Source: Actinomyces graevenitzii C83 (GTDB lineage Bacteria > Actinomycetota > Actinomycetes > Actinomycetales > Actinomycetaceae). From it: 64,000 bases of DNA. Under the pieces are notes generated by a model that saw only the letters and a program-made list of their open reading frames with translations, did no database searches and was not told where the DNA came from. Numbering within the stretch: the stretch's first letter is position 1; each line of letters begins with the position of its first letter. Shown piece after piece: positions 8,904 through 17,133 of this stretch. Both the position numbers and the translations under genes were made by a program. The stretch is taken from assembly GCF_000239695.1 (NCBI RefSeq), contig NZ_JH470338.1:989327-1053326 (forward strand). Direction: 5' to 3'.

Positions 8904-10000
8904 GCTTTAGCCCCCTTTTGTCCTAGTTCAAAAGCTACCTGCTGGGCGCGCTGAGCCCAGGTGTTGGCCTTACCTGCAGCCTTAGCCTGCCGGTGCAGCT
9001 TGTTTACTTCCTGTGGATTAGCTTGGAGACGACTCAGTAAGGTAGGCAGCACCCCAGCCCCATAAGGAGCCACCCAGCCGGCCTCATTATCGGCTACCAC
9101 CTGGGCTGCCAAGGTACCTGCAGAAGCAATCACCGGCTTACCGTGGCCTAAATATTCAAAAAGTTTAACCGGCGCCGCAAACTCACGATACGAGTCAGGC
9201 TGCACAAACAGCACGCAAGCATCAGCATTGTCATAAAGCTGTTCAAGCTCAGCCCCACTGCGGTGCACCACCTGCACCGAGCTATCCATGAGCGGCTCAT
9301 ACTCACCGCGCATCTGCTCCCACTGCTGCTGGTGAGTGCAAATAGTTAGATTCACGCCGGGCGTGGCCGCCACCGCTCGCACGCATTCGTGCAGCTGGTA
9401 GTGACCAGAAACCGAGCCAATATAAAGTAGGTTCAACTGCCCATTATTGGGGCTGGCGCTATCCACCAGTTCACAGCCTGGCGGCAAGGCCGCCATACGC
9501 TGGGCTGGGAAGATGGGCACATGCGCCCCCATAGCCATACTGGGCAGGTAAAGCACATCCACATAGCGCTTATACCAAGACAGGTCATAGTTGTAGACCG
9601 CGCTCATAATGGTGGCCATGGGCTCACCTACGCGCTCGCGGTAGTCACCAAATTTCCAGTAAATGTCGCGGTAAAACAGCCCCGAGGGGATCTGGTAGCG
9701 GCGCGCCAGGGCAAATAGCTCCACATCCAAAACCGGGTGCGGCGGCAGGTGGCGCGGCTCGGTGAGCATGGTGGGAATGGTGGCGGACTCAGAGTAAAGA
9801 AAATCGATTTTCTGCCCGGCTGCTAGGCGTGCTTTTAGGGCTTTAATGGCCCGACGACGTCGGCGGCCATCACCGGTAACGTCCAGCACCTCATAGCCAA
9901 GTGATTTAAACGCGTCATACATGCGCACAGGGCGAATCCCGGAGGCAGAGGTGGCCTGCCGATTTAGAGCGTAGGGGGCGTGATAAACCATAGTAGGCAT
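8900..10000 (-). CDS. Glycosyltransferase family 4, first gene of the minus-strand glycan operon
   Basis: 366 residues. The donor-site segment FAAPVKLFEYLGHGKPVIA is a clear GT4 signature, and the N-terminus has a SGIRPVRMYDAFKSLGYEV glycine-arginine loop. I keep ATG 10000 rather than the later ATG 9991 because TAAGAT lies exactly 6 nt upstream, the leaderless spacing seen at other genes here, and no ribosome-binding site is visible. It leads a chain of overlapping genes running to base 1 and beyond, and diverges from the epimerase gene. Confidence 0.83.
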   Translation of the reverse strand: MPTMVYHAPYALNRQATSASGIRPVRMYDAFKSLGYEVLDVTGDGRRRRRAIKALKARLAAGQKIDFLYSESATIPTMLTEPRHLPPHPVLDVELFALARRYQIPSGLFYRDIYWKFGDYRERVGEPMATIMSAVYNYDLSWYKRYVDVLYLPSMAMGAHVPIFPAQRMAALPPGCELVDSASPNNGQLNLLYIGSVSGHYQLHECVRAVAATPGVNLTICTHQQQWEQMRGEYEPLMDSSVQVVHRSGAELEQLYDNADACVLFVQPDSYREFAAPVKLFEYLGHGKPVIASAGTLAAQVVADNEAGWVAPYGAGVLPTLLSRLQANPQEVNKLHRQAKAAGKANTWAQRAQQVAFELGQKGAKA

Positions 10001-10006
10001 AAGGCA

Positions 10007-10012
10007 ATCTTA
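10007..10012 (-). promoter_or_regulatory. -10 element TAAGAT of leaderless promoter for the glycan operon
   Basis: TAAGAT ends 6 nt before ATG 10000 with no ribosome-binding site between, so transcription should begin at the start codon. It would drive the whole minus-strand glycan chain. Confidence 0.5.
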
Positions 10013-10088
10013 CTGTTTAAGCACCTACACTTATATAGCCAGGTGAATAAACCCCACCGGTATCTCGGCTCAGGCGCATTATCCCCGC

Positions 10089-10094
10089 TAAACT
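10089..10094 (+). promoter_or_regulatory. -10 element TAAACT before the 2-epimerase gene
   Basis: TAAACT, then ggagtc, then ATG 10101. The 6-nt spacing predicts a leaderless mRNA, although ggag could also act as a very close ribosome-binding site. It lies about 75 bp from the divergent -10 element at 10007-10012. Confidence 0.5.
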
Positions 10095-10100
10095 GGAGTC

Positions 10101-11177
10101 ATGCGCGTTATTTCCGTAGTCGGGGCTCGCCCCCAGTTCGTCAAGCTCGCCCCGGTCGCCCACGCTTTCGCTAAGGCTGGAATTGAGCATGTAATTGTCC
10201 ACACCGGTCAGCACTATGACCCCATGCTTTCTGACGTGTTCTTTAAGGACCTAGGTATTCCTGCCCCGGATGTGCACCTAGGGGTAGGCTCAGGCTCTCA
10301 CGGGGTGCAGACCGGCGCCATGCTAGCTGCTATGGATGAGGTATTTGAGCGTTACCAGCCTGACTGGGTGCTGGTTTACGGCGACACCAACTCCACCCTG
10401 GCCGGTGCGCTTAGCGCAGTTAAGCTGCACTTCCCGGTAGCCCACCTAGAGGCTGGGCTGCGTTCTTTCAACCGCTTGATGCCTGAAGAAATTAACCGCG
10501 TGCTCACTGACCACGCCGCTGACCTGCTGCTTACCCCCACCCAGGAGGGCGCTAAGCACTTGGCTGAAGAGGGCCTAGCTGACAAGACCGTGATCGTGGG
10601 CGACGTCATGACTGACGTGCTCTACCAGGTGCGTGACCAGGTTGCCGCTCAGCCCAGCCCGGTTATGAAGGAGCTGGATCTGGCTGAGGGGGCCTACTCG
10701 CTGGCTACTATTCACCGTGCGGAAAACACCGACGACGCCGCTCGCCTAACCTCCATTCTTGACTCGCTGGGGGCTGTGGACCACCCGGTGGTGCTGCTAG
10801 CTCACCCGCGCCTGGTAGCTAAGTGCTCCGAGCACGGCATTGACCTGTACGCCAAGCGTGGCAACCTGCTGGTACACCCCCCGCTGGCCTACCCTGACCT
10901 GGTAGCTTCGGCCCTGCACGCACGCGGCGTGGTTACCGACTCCGGTGGACTACAGAAGGAAGCTTTCCTGCTGCGCGTACCTTGCACCACTGTGCGTCCC
11001 CAAACTGAATGGGTGGAGACCGTGCAGCTGGGTTGGAACATCCTGGTTGAGCCCGGCAGTGCCCTAACTGAGGCCGCTAGCCGCCCGCGCCCGGCTGAGC
11101 CGGCCCCTGAGGTGGCTCACCCCTATGGCGACGGGCACGCCGCTGAGCGCGTCGCCGAGGTTTTGCTAGCTAAGTAA
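10101..11177 (+). CDS. wecB: UDP-N-acetylglucosamine 2-epimerase family, non-hydrolysing (WecB/WbpI-like)
   Basis: 358 residues, the usual family length. Typical motifs are TGQHYDPMLSDVFF near the N-terminus, YGDTNSTLAGALSA, LEAGLRS and PEEINRVLTDHAADL (catalytic acidic residues), IHRAENTD, and a C-terminal DSGGLQKEAFLL that contacts UDP. The family interconverts UDP-GlcNAc and UDP-ManNAc. The WbpI subgroup does the same for UDP-2,3-diacetamido-glucuronate. With WbpD, WbpE and WbpB homologues 8 kb away, a WbpI role is plausible, but WecB and WbpI cannot be separated by eye. It leads a plus-strand set of four genes. Confidence 0.9.
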   Translation: MRVISVVGARPQFVKLAPVAHAFAKAGIEHVIVHTGQHYDPMLSDVFFKDLGIPAPDVHLGVGSGSHGVQTGAMLAAMDEVFERYQPDWVLVYGDTNSTLAGALSAVKLHFPVAHLEAGLRSFNRLMPEEINRVLTDHAADLLLTPTQEGAKHLAEEGLADKTVIVGDVMTDVLYQVRDQVAAQPSPVMKELDLAEGAYSLATIHRAENTDDAARLTSILDSLGAVDHPVVLLAHPRLVAKCSEHGIDLYAKRGNLLVHPPLAYPDLVASALHARGVVTDSGGLQKEAFLLRVPCTTVRPQTEWVETVQLGWNILVEPGSALTEAASRPRPAEPAPEVAHPYGDGHAAERVAEVLLAK

Positions 11178-11222
11178 CCCCTGCTAGCCAAGTAACTCTA
11201 CTAGCCGAATAAAAGCCAGATT

Positions 11223-12323
11223 ATGCGTATCGCCATGGTGGCCACCTGGCTACCCACCAAAGTAAATCCAGGTTCAGGTATTTTCGTGGCCAGAGATGCT
11301 GCCGCCCTGGCAGCTTTAGGCCACCAGGTGCAGCTAATCCATTTAGTGTCTCCCGCTTTAGATGATGGGCGTGAGCGCACCTATACTTTGGGTGTGCCCA
11401 CGCTGCGGGTGCCCCTGAAGGTTTCTAGCCCGCTTTCACTGGCCCGCGCCCGCGCGCGCCTAGAGCAGCTAACTGCCGGCGCCGATGTGGTGCATACGCA
11501 GGCTATTTCGGCATTGTTTCCCTATATGCTGCGCCGCCCAGCCCAGCCTTGGGTGCATACCGAGCACTGGTCGGGCGCTACCTCCACTTACACCAACCCG
11601 TTTATACGTCGGGGCGTGCATACGCTACTAAATGCGCAGGCACTACCCGACACGGTGACGGCGGTTAGTAACTTTTTGGCTAACCATTTGCGCCCTTACC
11701 GCCACGGCAAACCCCTGGTGGTGGTGCCTAACCAGGTAGTGCGCCCGCAAACTTTGACCCCTCCCCCACGCTCGCTGCACCCCGACGCACCGCTAAAGCT
11801 AGTGGGCGTGGGCGGGTTAATTGAGCGTAAAGGCCCGCTGCTGGCTTTGCAGATTTTGCATCAGCTTTCTGGCCTTGGCTTAAAAGCTAAGCTGACCTGG
11901 GCTGGTAGTGGCCCACTACTGGAGCAGTGCCGTGAGCAGGCCGCCGCTTTAAGGGTGGATGCTACTTTCTTGGGCCAGGTGCCTGCCGCGCAGATCCCCC
12001 AGCTAATTAGTGACAGCGACATGTTCTTAGTACCCACCAGTGGGGAGACTTTCTTCCTGGGCGCCGCTGAAGCTATTGCCGCTGGCCGCCCGGTGGTTAC
12101 CGGCAGCTATGGGGGTCACACAGATTTCCTTGATCCGGCGGTTTGTGCCCTGGTTAGTGGGCGTGACCCGCTAGCCTGGGCCCAGGCCCTGGAGCAGTTG
12201 GCTCAGCGCACAGCCGCCTGCTGCGCGCAGGAGGTGGCCGCTACCCTGCCTGATGCTTTCAGCGCCCCCCAGGTGGCTAAGCGTTATGTGCAGGTTTACC
12301 AAGACACTATTGCGGCGCGTTAA
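11223..12323 (+). CDS. Glycosyltransferase family 4
   Basis: 366 residues. RIAMVATWLPTKVNPGSGIFV is the N-terminal strand and glycine loop of GT4. LVGVGGLIERKGPLLALQIL is the classical GT4 donor-domain opening (G-x-L-x-x-x-K-G), and PTSGETFFLGAAEAIAAGRPVV holds the glutamates that bind the donor nucleotide sugar. It starts 45 nt after the epimerase gene and probably shares its transcript. No strong ribosome-binding site is visible. It is expected to work at the cytoplasmic face on the same glycan. Confidence 0.88.
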   Translation: MRIAMVATWLPTKVNPGSGIFVARDAAALAALGHQVQLIHLVSPALDDGRERTYTLGVPTLRVPLKVSSPLSLARARARLEQLTAGADVVHTQAISALFPYMLRRPAQPWVHTEHWSGATSTYTNPFIRRGVHTLLNAQALPDTVTAVSNFLANHLRPYRHGKPLVVVPNQVVRPQTLTPPPRSLHPDAPLKLVGVGGLIERKGPLLALQILHQLSGLGLKAKLTWAGSGPLLEQCREQAAALRVDATFLGQVPAAQIPQLISDSDMFLVPTSGETFFLGAAEAIAAGRPVVTGSYGGHTDFLDPAVCALVSGRDPLAWAQALEQLAQRTAACCAQEVAATLPDAFSAPQVAKRYVQVYQDTIAAR

Positions 12324-12385
12324 TCCCTTAAATCAGGGTAAATATCGTATTTGGACACTGTCTACCCGGCTATTTTGGAGAGTAA

Positions 12386-14086
12386 ATGAGCAAGGTAATT
12401 TTCGCTTCCCACTCGCGCTGGTGTCAGCCGGGCACTTTTAACGACGACGCCGCAGCCTCCCCCGCAGCCACCTGCGCTGCTGGCACTGGCGCGGCCCCCA
12501 GCGCGGCTGATGCCAAGTCCCCCGCCGACAGCCCTATACAGCAGTGGTGGGCTAGCGCACCCAACAGCAACCAGCCTCACGCGCCTCTGCCCACCTCCCC
12601 TGAGCAGGTGGGCCAGTGGGCCCATAAGCAGGCAGGCCAGTGGAGCGGCGTCGTCGTGACTAAGAGCGGGGCGCTACTAAGCAGCGACATGCCGCGCTCA
12701 TTCCCCCTGCTATACCGCTACGTGGCGGGCACCTGGCTGGTAAGTGACGACCCCCAGATACTTATCGACGCCGCCCCCACCAGCTGGGACACCACCGGGC
12801 GTCTCCAGTTCCGCCATGGTGCCTACACCCTGGGCACACGCACCCTGCTAAAGGGGATTTACCAGCTGCCCGCCGCCTCCAGCGTGGAGCTAATCGACGG
12901 CGACCCCACCCCCCACGTACACCCCTGGAAGGCGCTGCGCTACCACCAGCGCATCACTGACGAACCCACTTTCCGCCAGCTTTTCACTCAGGCACTAGAG
13001 CAAGCGGTAGAGCGGGTAGTTAAACTCACCCAGGGTCGGCGCCTGGCGGTGCCGCTGTCGGGCGGGCTTGATTCACGCTTGATTTTGAGCCTGCTTAAGC
13101 TAGCCGGCGCCAGTGACGTAGTGGCTTTCACCTACGGCACCGCCGGTTCGCGCGAAGCCAAGATCTCCCAGCAGGTAGCGCAGTCACTGGATGTGCCCTG
13201 GTATTTCGTTGAGCTTAGCGAAGCCAAGGTGCGCCAAGCCTGGCAGGCCGAGGGCGGCGCCTTTATCCGCAACGCTTGGGCGGGGGCCTCCCTACCCCAC
13301 TATCAGGACTGGTATGCGCTACGTGAGCTAACCAGCACCGGGGTGCTACCCGCCGGCACCGTGATTTTGCCGGGCCACACCATTGTGGGCAACCTGCACG
13401 GCCAGGAGCTGCTAGACCCCAAGACTCCAATGAGCCGCAAGGACTGGGTTGAGCTACTAGCCCACCAGCACCTAAACCTGCAAGGCCAGCAGGATCTGGT
13501 GGCGGCTCTAGCCCCTATCCGCAAGCCCCTGCTAGAGGCGGTTGATGAGCTGCTGACGGTAGACACCCTGGACGCGCGCCAGAGCCTCATTGAGTGGTTC
13601 AACGTCCGCGAGCGCCAAGCCAAATACATTAACCACTCTATGCGCGCCTATGAGCATTTTGGTTTAGATTGGGCTTTGCCGATGCTCGATCTTGAGGTGA
13701 TTGAGGTTTGGGAGCGTGGGGGCCTGGCTTTCACTGATGAAGAGCGTATCTGGTACAAGAATTTGATTGCCCAGATTTATGCGCGGGTTAGCGGCACGCA
13801 GCCGCAGCTGTATGCGGCTGGGGTTAACGCGATTCCTGCTGCCCCTAGGCGCGCGGCAATTAAGGTTCTGTCTACCCTGCGCCTGGATAAGGCGGTTAGC
13901 TCGCTGCTTACTACCCGCGTGCAGCTGCGTCACCCTATGGCTTTCCAGGCGCTACTGCCGGCGGGTAGCGCGGCTACTTATGCCCCACAGCTACTCAAAG
14001 GCCGCAGTCTTAACGGTATTTTTGCCGACCTGTTTTTAGCTGATACTTGGGCGGCGGATTCTAATGTGTTTACGGAGGTTATTTAA
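12386..14086 (+). CDS. Asparagine-synthase-like amidotransferase without glutaminase cysteine
   Basis: 566 residues. The C-terminal half carries the ATP-pyrophosphatase loop SGGLDS at 225-230 and a typical synthetase continuation. The N-terminal half is a degenerate class II glutaminase domain: the segments GTWLVSDDPQILIDA and LLKGIYQLPAASSVEL still resemble it, but there is no cysteine at position 2 (the protein starts MSKV) and residues 20-75 are Ala/Pro/Ser-rich filler. In O-antigen loci, WbpS-type homologues are thought to amidate uronic acid sugars. That role is plausible here beside the diacetamido-uronate genes, but ammonia would have to come directly or from a partner. GGAG precedes ATG 12386, and the stop is followed 2 nt later by the next start. 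Confidence 0.75.
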   Translation: MSKVIFASHSRWCQPGTFNDDAAASPAATCAAGTGAAPSAADAKSPADSPIQQWWASAPNSNQPHAPLPTSPEQVGQWAHKQAGQWSGVVVTKSGALLSSDMPRSFPLLYRYVAGTWLVSDDPQILIDAAPTSWDTTGRLQFRHGAYTLGTRTLLKGIYQLPAASSVELIDGDPTPHVHPWKALRYHQRITDEPTFRQLFTQALEQAVERVVKLTQGRRLAVPLSGGLDSRLILSLLKLAGASDVVAFTYGTAGSREAKISQQVAQSLDVPWYFVELSEAKVRQAWQAEGGAFIRNAWAGASLPHYQDWYALRELTSTGVLPAGTVILPGHTIVGNLHGQELLDPKTPMSRKDWVELLAHQHLNLQGQQDLVAALAPIRKPLLEAVDELLTVDTLDARQSLIEWFNVRERQAKYINHSMRAYEHFGLDWALPMLDLEVIEVWERGGLAFTDEERIWYKNLIAQIYARVSGTQPQLYAAGVNAIPAAPRRAAIKVLSTLRLDKAVSSLLTTRVQLRHPMAFQALLPAGSAATYAPQLLKGRSLNGIFADLFLADTWAADSNVFTEVI

Positions 14087-14088
14087 CC

Positions 14089-15810
14089 GTGCCTGCTTCC
14101 CTAGCGCGTTTTCGTTCCCTAGCGACTGCGCGCTTATACCTTTGCGTGCCCAGCGCCCTGTTTTATTTGCTGTTAGCGGTGTTTTGGGGGTGCCTATGGC
14201 GCCTGCCGCTGCTTAACGGCGATGATCGGCTTTTCGCTAACGCTTCTAATTTGCCCCATGGCCGCCAAACTTGGGCGGGTATTACCACTATGGTGGATAA
14301 GACCTGGAATACCTTTAATGGGCGCCTAGCTGATGGGCTAGGTGCGGCCTGGTTTGGTTTTGGTTTGGGCGGGGCCCGGGTGCTGATGGCGCTGGGGTAC
14401 GTGCTGTTTGCGTTTTTGGTGTGGGTTTATGCCACTCGCCTGGGCCCTAAGGATGAGGGTGACTATGCGCAGCTAAGTCCCTGGCGTACCTGGGTGCGCC
14501 GTGATTTGTTGGCACAGCTTTTAGCTAGTGCGATCCCGTTTATGCTGATTGGGTTTCATTTCCATTTAAGCGGCAGCGCAGTGTTTTCGATGGCTGTGGT
14601 GTGGAATTACCTGTTTTCTTTGAACCTGGTGCTGGTGGCTTTCTATCCGCTGGCTAGGGCGGCGCGTGGGGGCTTTTCTTGGCGTTGGCAGTTGGCGGCT
14701 GCCCCGCTGATTGTGTTGGCCATGGTGATGCATGAGATGACTTCTGTGGCCGCGCTGGGTTTGGTGGCTGGTTTGTTGGCTTTTTGCCCGCGTCTGCTTA
14801 CCCGAGCGATTACTTGGGTTTCGCTAGCGGCTACCAGCTACGGTTTTTATCTGAAAGTTACCGCCCCGGGGTTGTGGGAACGTATTGAGCGCAACTCTAA
14901 GCCCACCGGTTCGCCTAATGATTTGCTGCCTGAGGAGGTAAAGCTGCATTTGCGCCTGGCGGGCACGCTCGCCAATGTAGCGGTGGTGTATATCGCCTTG
15001 GTGGTGCTGGTGGCAGTGACTTTGATTTGGCTGCATGGGCGTGCTTTATTGGCGACGACGCCGTCTTGGTCGCGTTGGCAGCCCAGCCGGAGCCTGTGGG
15101 TGAGCTCGCTAGTGGCCCTGTATGCGGTTAGCGCCGCCTGTGTGGGGGCGTGGATTATGGCTGGGCGGCGTTATTTGTTAATTATCGACGACGCCTATGG
15201 GCGTGGCCGCTACCCGCTGATCACCCAAATGGATGACGCTAGTGGCGCGGTGATTGGCTGGGCTATAGCTAGTTTTGTGATGCTGGCGCTGCTGGCTTTA
15301 ACCCTGCCTAGACAGTTGGTGGGGCCCCTACCCCTGGCCTTGTTTGGGGCGATTGCGGTTTCTTTGGCGGCTAATAGCTATATGGCCCGTTCGCTTTATG
15401 CCGGGGTGGGCCGTGACCACTACATTGCTTTGCTGCTGATGGGCACGCTGATCATAACTAACCTGGTGGCGCTGTCTCGCCTCAGCGGGTCAGGCCGGGC
15501 GGTTAGCGTGCTTAGCGGTGGGGTGCTGTTTGTGGCCGCCTCTACCCTGGTGCTGTGCGCTAACCAGCTGCTGGTTAACTATGGGGCTTGGCAGCAGGTG
15601 GAGGCCCAGTTTGCGGCGGCCGCTAACGGGCAAAGCACGCTGGTTGAGATCCCTAAAACCATGCCTTGTAATAACGTGATTTCGTATCAGTGGATTGATC
15701 CGCCCACTTCTAATGTGAAGCATTTGCGCATCTTCTATGGCCTAAGCTCTAAGGTGCAGATCAAGACTGTACCCCAGGAGCTAACCTGTGCCCCGGCCAC
15801 AAACCGCTAG
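14089..15810 (+). CDS. Polytopic membrane protein, possible GT-C type glycosyltransferase (DUF6056-like)
   Basis: 573 residues starting at GTG 14089, 2 nt after the amidotransferase stop. About a dozen hydrophobic segments and a short soluble C-terminus. The first external loop contains LLNGDDRLFANAS and later TFNGRLADGLG, a paired aspartate plus NGR arrangement like that in DUF6056-type membrane proteins and in GT-C enzymes with acidic residues in the first loop. A polyprenyl-linked sugar donor is therefore likely. It could instead be a glycan polymerase. It is the last gene of the plus-strand set and converges on the GtrA-GT2 gene. Confidence 0.6.
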   Translation: MPASLARFRSLATARLYLCVPSALFYLLLAVFWGCLWRLPLLNGDDRLFANASNLPHGRQTWAGITTMVDKTWNTFNGRLADGLGAAWFGFGLGGARVLMALGYVLFAFLVWVYATRLGPKDEGDYAQLSPWRTWVRRDLLAQLLASAIPFMLIGFHFHLSGSAVFSMAVVWNYLFSLNLVLVAFYPLARAARGGFSWRWQLAAAPLIVLAMVMHEMTSVAALGLVAGLLAFCPRLLTRAITWVSLAATSYGFYLKVTAPGLWERIERNSKPTGSPNDLLPEEVKLHLRLAGTLANVAVVYIALVVLVAVTLIWLHGRALLATTPSWSRWQPSRSLWVSSLVALYAVSAACVGAWIMAGRRYLLIIDDAYGRGRYPLITQMDDASGAVIGWAIASFVMLALLALTLPRQLVGPLPLALFGAIAVSLAANSYMARSLYAGVGRDHYIALLLMGTLIITNLVALSRLSGSGRAVSVLSGGVLFVAASTLVLCANQLLVNYGAWQQVEAQFAAAANGQSTLVEIPKTMPCNNVISYQWIDPPTSNVKHLRIFYGLSSKVQIKTVPQELTCAPATNR

Positions 15811-15817
15811 CCGCTAC

Positions 15818-15884
15818 CGTCTGCCCACAGCCAATGCGCCGGGATGGGGCGCGGGGCGGGGCGCCGTCGAGCTTAGGGCAGACG
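15818..15884. repeat. Inverted repeat between convergent genes
   Basis: CGTCTGCCC (15818-15826) pairs with GGGCAGACG (15876-15884) across a very GC-rich 49-nt core that includes GGCGCCGTCG. It spans the gap between two convergent genes and may serve both as a weak bidirectional terminator. No T-run is present. Confidence 0.35.
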
Positions 15885-17051
15885 CCGCATACGGCGACGA
15901 ATTGCCACCAGCCCCCACGCCATATTCCACACGTCACGCACTTTAATGCGGGTGGCGTGGGCGCCCTGGTCGGCGGTGAGCACCACCGGCATTTCTGTGA
16001 TCGGCATCTGGCCGTCGTGTTCAGCTAAAGCCACAATCTCGGTGGAGCTAAGGTAGCCGTTTTCTACCAGCAAGCTGCGGTGGGCGCGAATCCAGTCGCC
16101 GTCGATAAACAAAGTTCCCTGCGGGTCACCCACTTTAGAACCCAAAATTACCCGGCGCATCAGCCTAAACACTGCTGAAATAGCCGCACGTGCCATACCG
16201 CGATCCACCTGCGAATCAGGGTGGGCTTTAGAACCAATAGCTAGTCCAACAGTGGGGTGGGCCCACCAATAATCCAGGTCAGAGGTGCCAAAAGGCAGGT
16301 CGTCGGCGCTAAAGACCACTAGTGGCGCCGTCGAGACACTAATGCCCCGCCTATAGGCACGCCCCATCCCCTTAGCGCTAGCCACCGCCTCCACGGTGAA
16401 AATATCCACCCCGTCATAAAGGCTGGGCCCATAGGTAAGCGCTAAGCCCTCCAGCAGCTCAGCGGTGCCATCCTGGGAGGCGTTTTCAACCACAATGGCA
16501 CGCATAGGCACCCGCCGCCCCCGCGACCAGGCGGCCAGACGCGCTAGAGTCCCTTCCAATACGGTCACCGAGTTGTGGGCAGGAATAATAACGTCAATAG
16601 CTCCCGGCAGCTCACGCGGCTGTGCCTGGGCTACCTGCAGGCGGCGTGGGAAGACCACATAGCGGTAAATCGGGTAGTTCCACACGGTAGTTACGGCGGT
16701 GCAAATAATCTTGCCCAGCGTAGCCGAAAGCCCCAAATGATCCACTAAAGCAATCATGGCCACAGTGGTAGCCAACCAGTTAAAGCCCACCAAAACGAAA
16801 TACATGATGAGCGAATACAGGCGATTGGCGTAGCTTTTAAAAGCAAAGTTACGCTGGCCTAAATAATTAACTGCAAAGCCGCTCCAGTAGCCGGCAGCAA
16901 CCGCTAAAGCCGTAGCCATCTGCGCAGCTAGCGGGGTGGTGGCCACCAACACCATGCGGGTAACTACGGTTACTAGCAGGTCCACCACGAAGGCGGTGCC
17001 ACCAACACCTAGATAACGCAGTATCGATGATTTAAATAAACGCGCTAGCAT
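15873..17051 (-). CDS. GtrA-like membrane domain fused to a family 2 glycosyltransferase
   Basis: 392 residues. Residues 1-135 are a GtrA domain with four hydrophobic segments (FLKSSILRY-like start, VNYLGQRNFAFKS, then a final VWNYPIYRYVVFPRR). From about 150 the chain is a GT2 enzyme: IDVIIPAHNSVTVLEGTLARL, VVENASQDGTAE and FSADDLPF, with a DD at the metal site. GtrA proteins are thought to flip polyprenyl-phosphate sugars, and GT2 partners make or use them. One chain could thus couple synthesis and translocation. AGGAAACGGG precedes ATG 17051 and a TATAAT box lies 26 nt upstream. Confidence 0.85.
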   Translation of the reverse strand: MLARLFKSSILRYLGVGGTAFVVDLLVTVVTRMVLVATTPLAAQMATALAVAAGYWSGFAVNYLGQRNFAFKSYANRLYSLIMYFVLVGFNWLATTVAMIALVDHLGLSATLGKIICTAVTTVWNYPIYRYVVFPRRLQVAQAQPRELPGAIDVIIPAHNSVTVLEGTLARLAAWSRGRRVPMRAIVVENASQDGTAELLEGLALTYGPSLYDGVDIFTVEAVASAKGMGRAYRRGISVSTAPLVVFSADDLPFGTSDLDYWWAHPTVGLAIGSKAHPDSQVDRGMARAAISAVFRLMRRVILGSKVGDPQGTLFIDGDWIRAHRSLLVENGYLSSTEIVALAEHDGQMPITEMPVVLTADQGAHATRIKVRDVWNMAWGLVAIRRRMRRLP

Positions 17052-17077
17052 CCCGTTTCCTAACTGAATCAGCGCTA

Positions 17078-17083
17078 ATTATA
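17078..17083 (-). promoter_or_regulatory. -10 element TATAAT before the GtrA-GT2 gene
   Basis: A perfect TATAAT on the minus strand, 26 nt before ATG 17051. Together with an AGGAAACGGG ribosome-binding site this gives a conventional leadered transcript. No good -35 is visible; that position falls inside the upstream hairpin. Confidence 0.45.
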
Positions 17084-17086
17084 CAA

Positions 17087-17118
17087 ACTGGGGCCGCACT
17101 ATCGAGTGCGACCCCAAT
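17087..17118 (-). terminator. Hairpin downstream of the wbpB-like gene
   Basis: GGGGTCGCACT / AGTGCGGCCCC (17090-17100 with 17105-17115, one G-U pair) with a 4-nt loop, flanked by AAT and TTT. It lies between the wbpD-E-B stop and the next minus-strand gene. Confidence 0.55.
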
Positions 17119-17133
17119 TTGATGAGATTAGTT

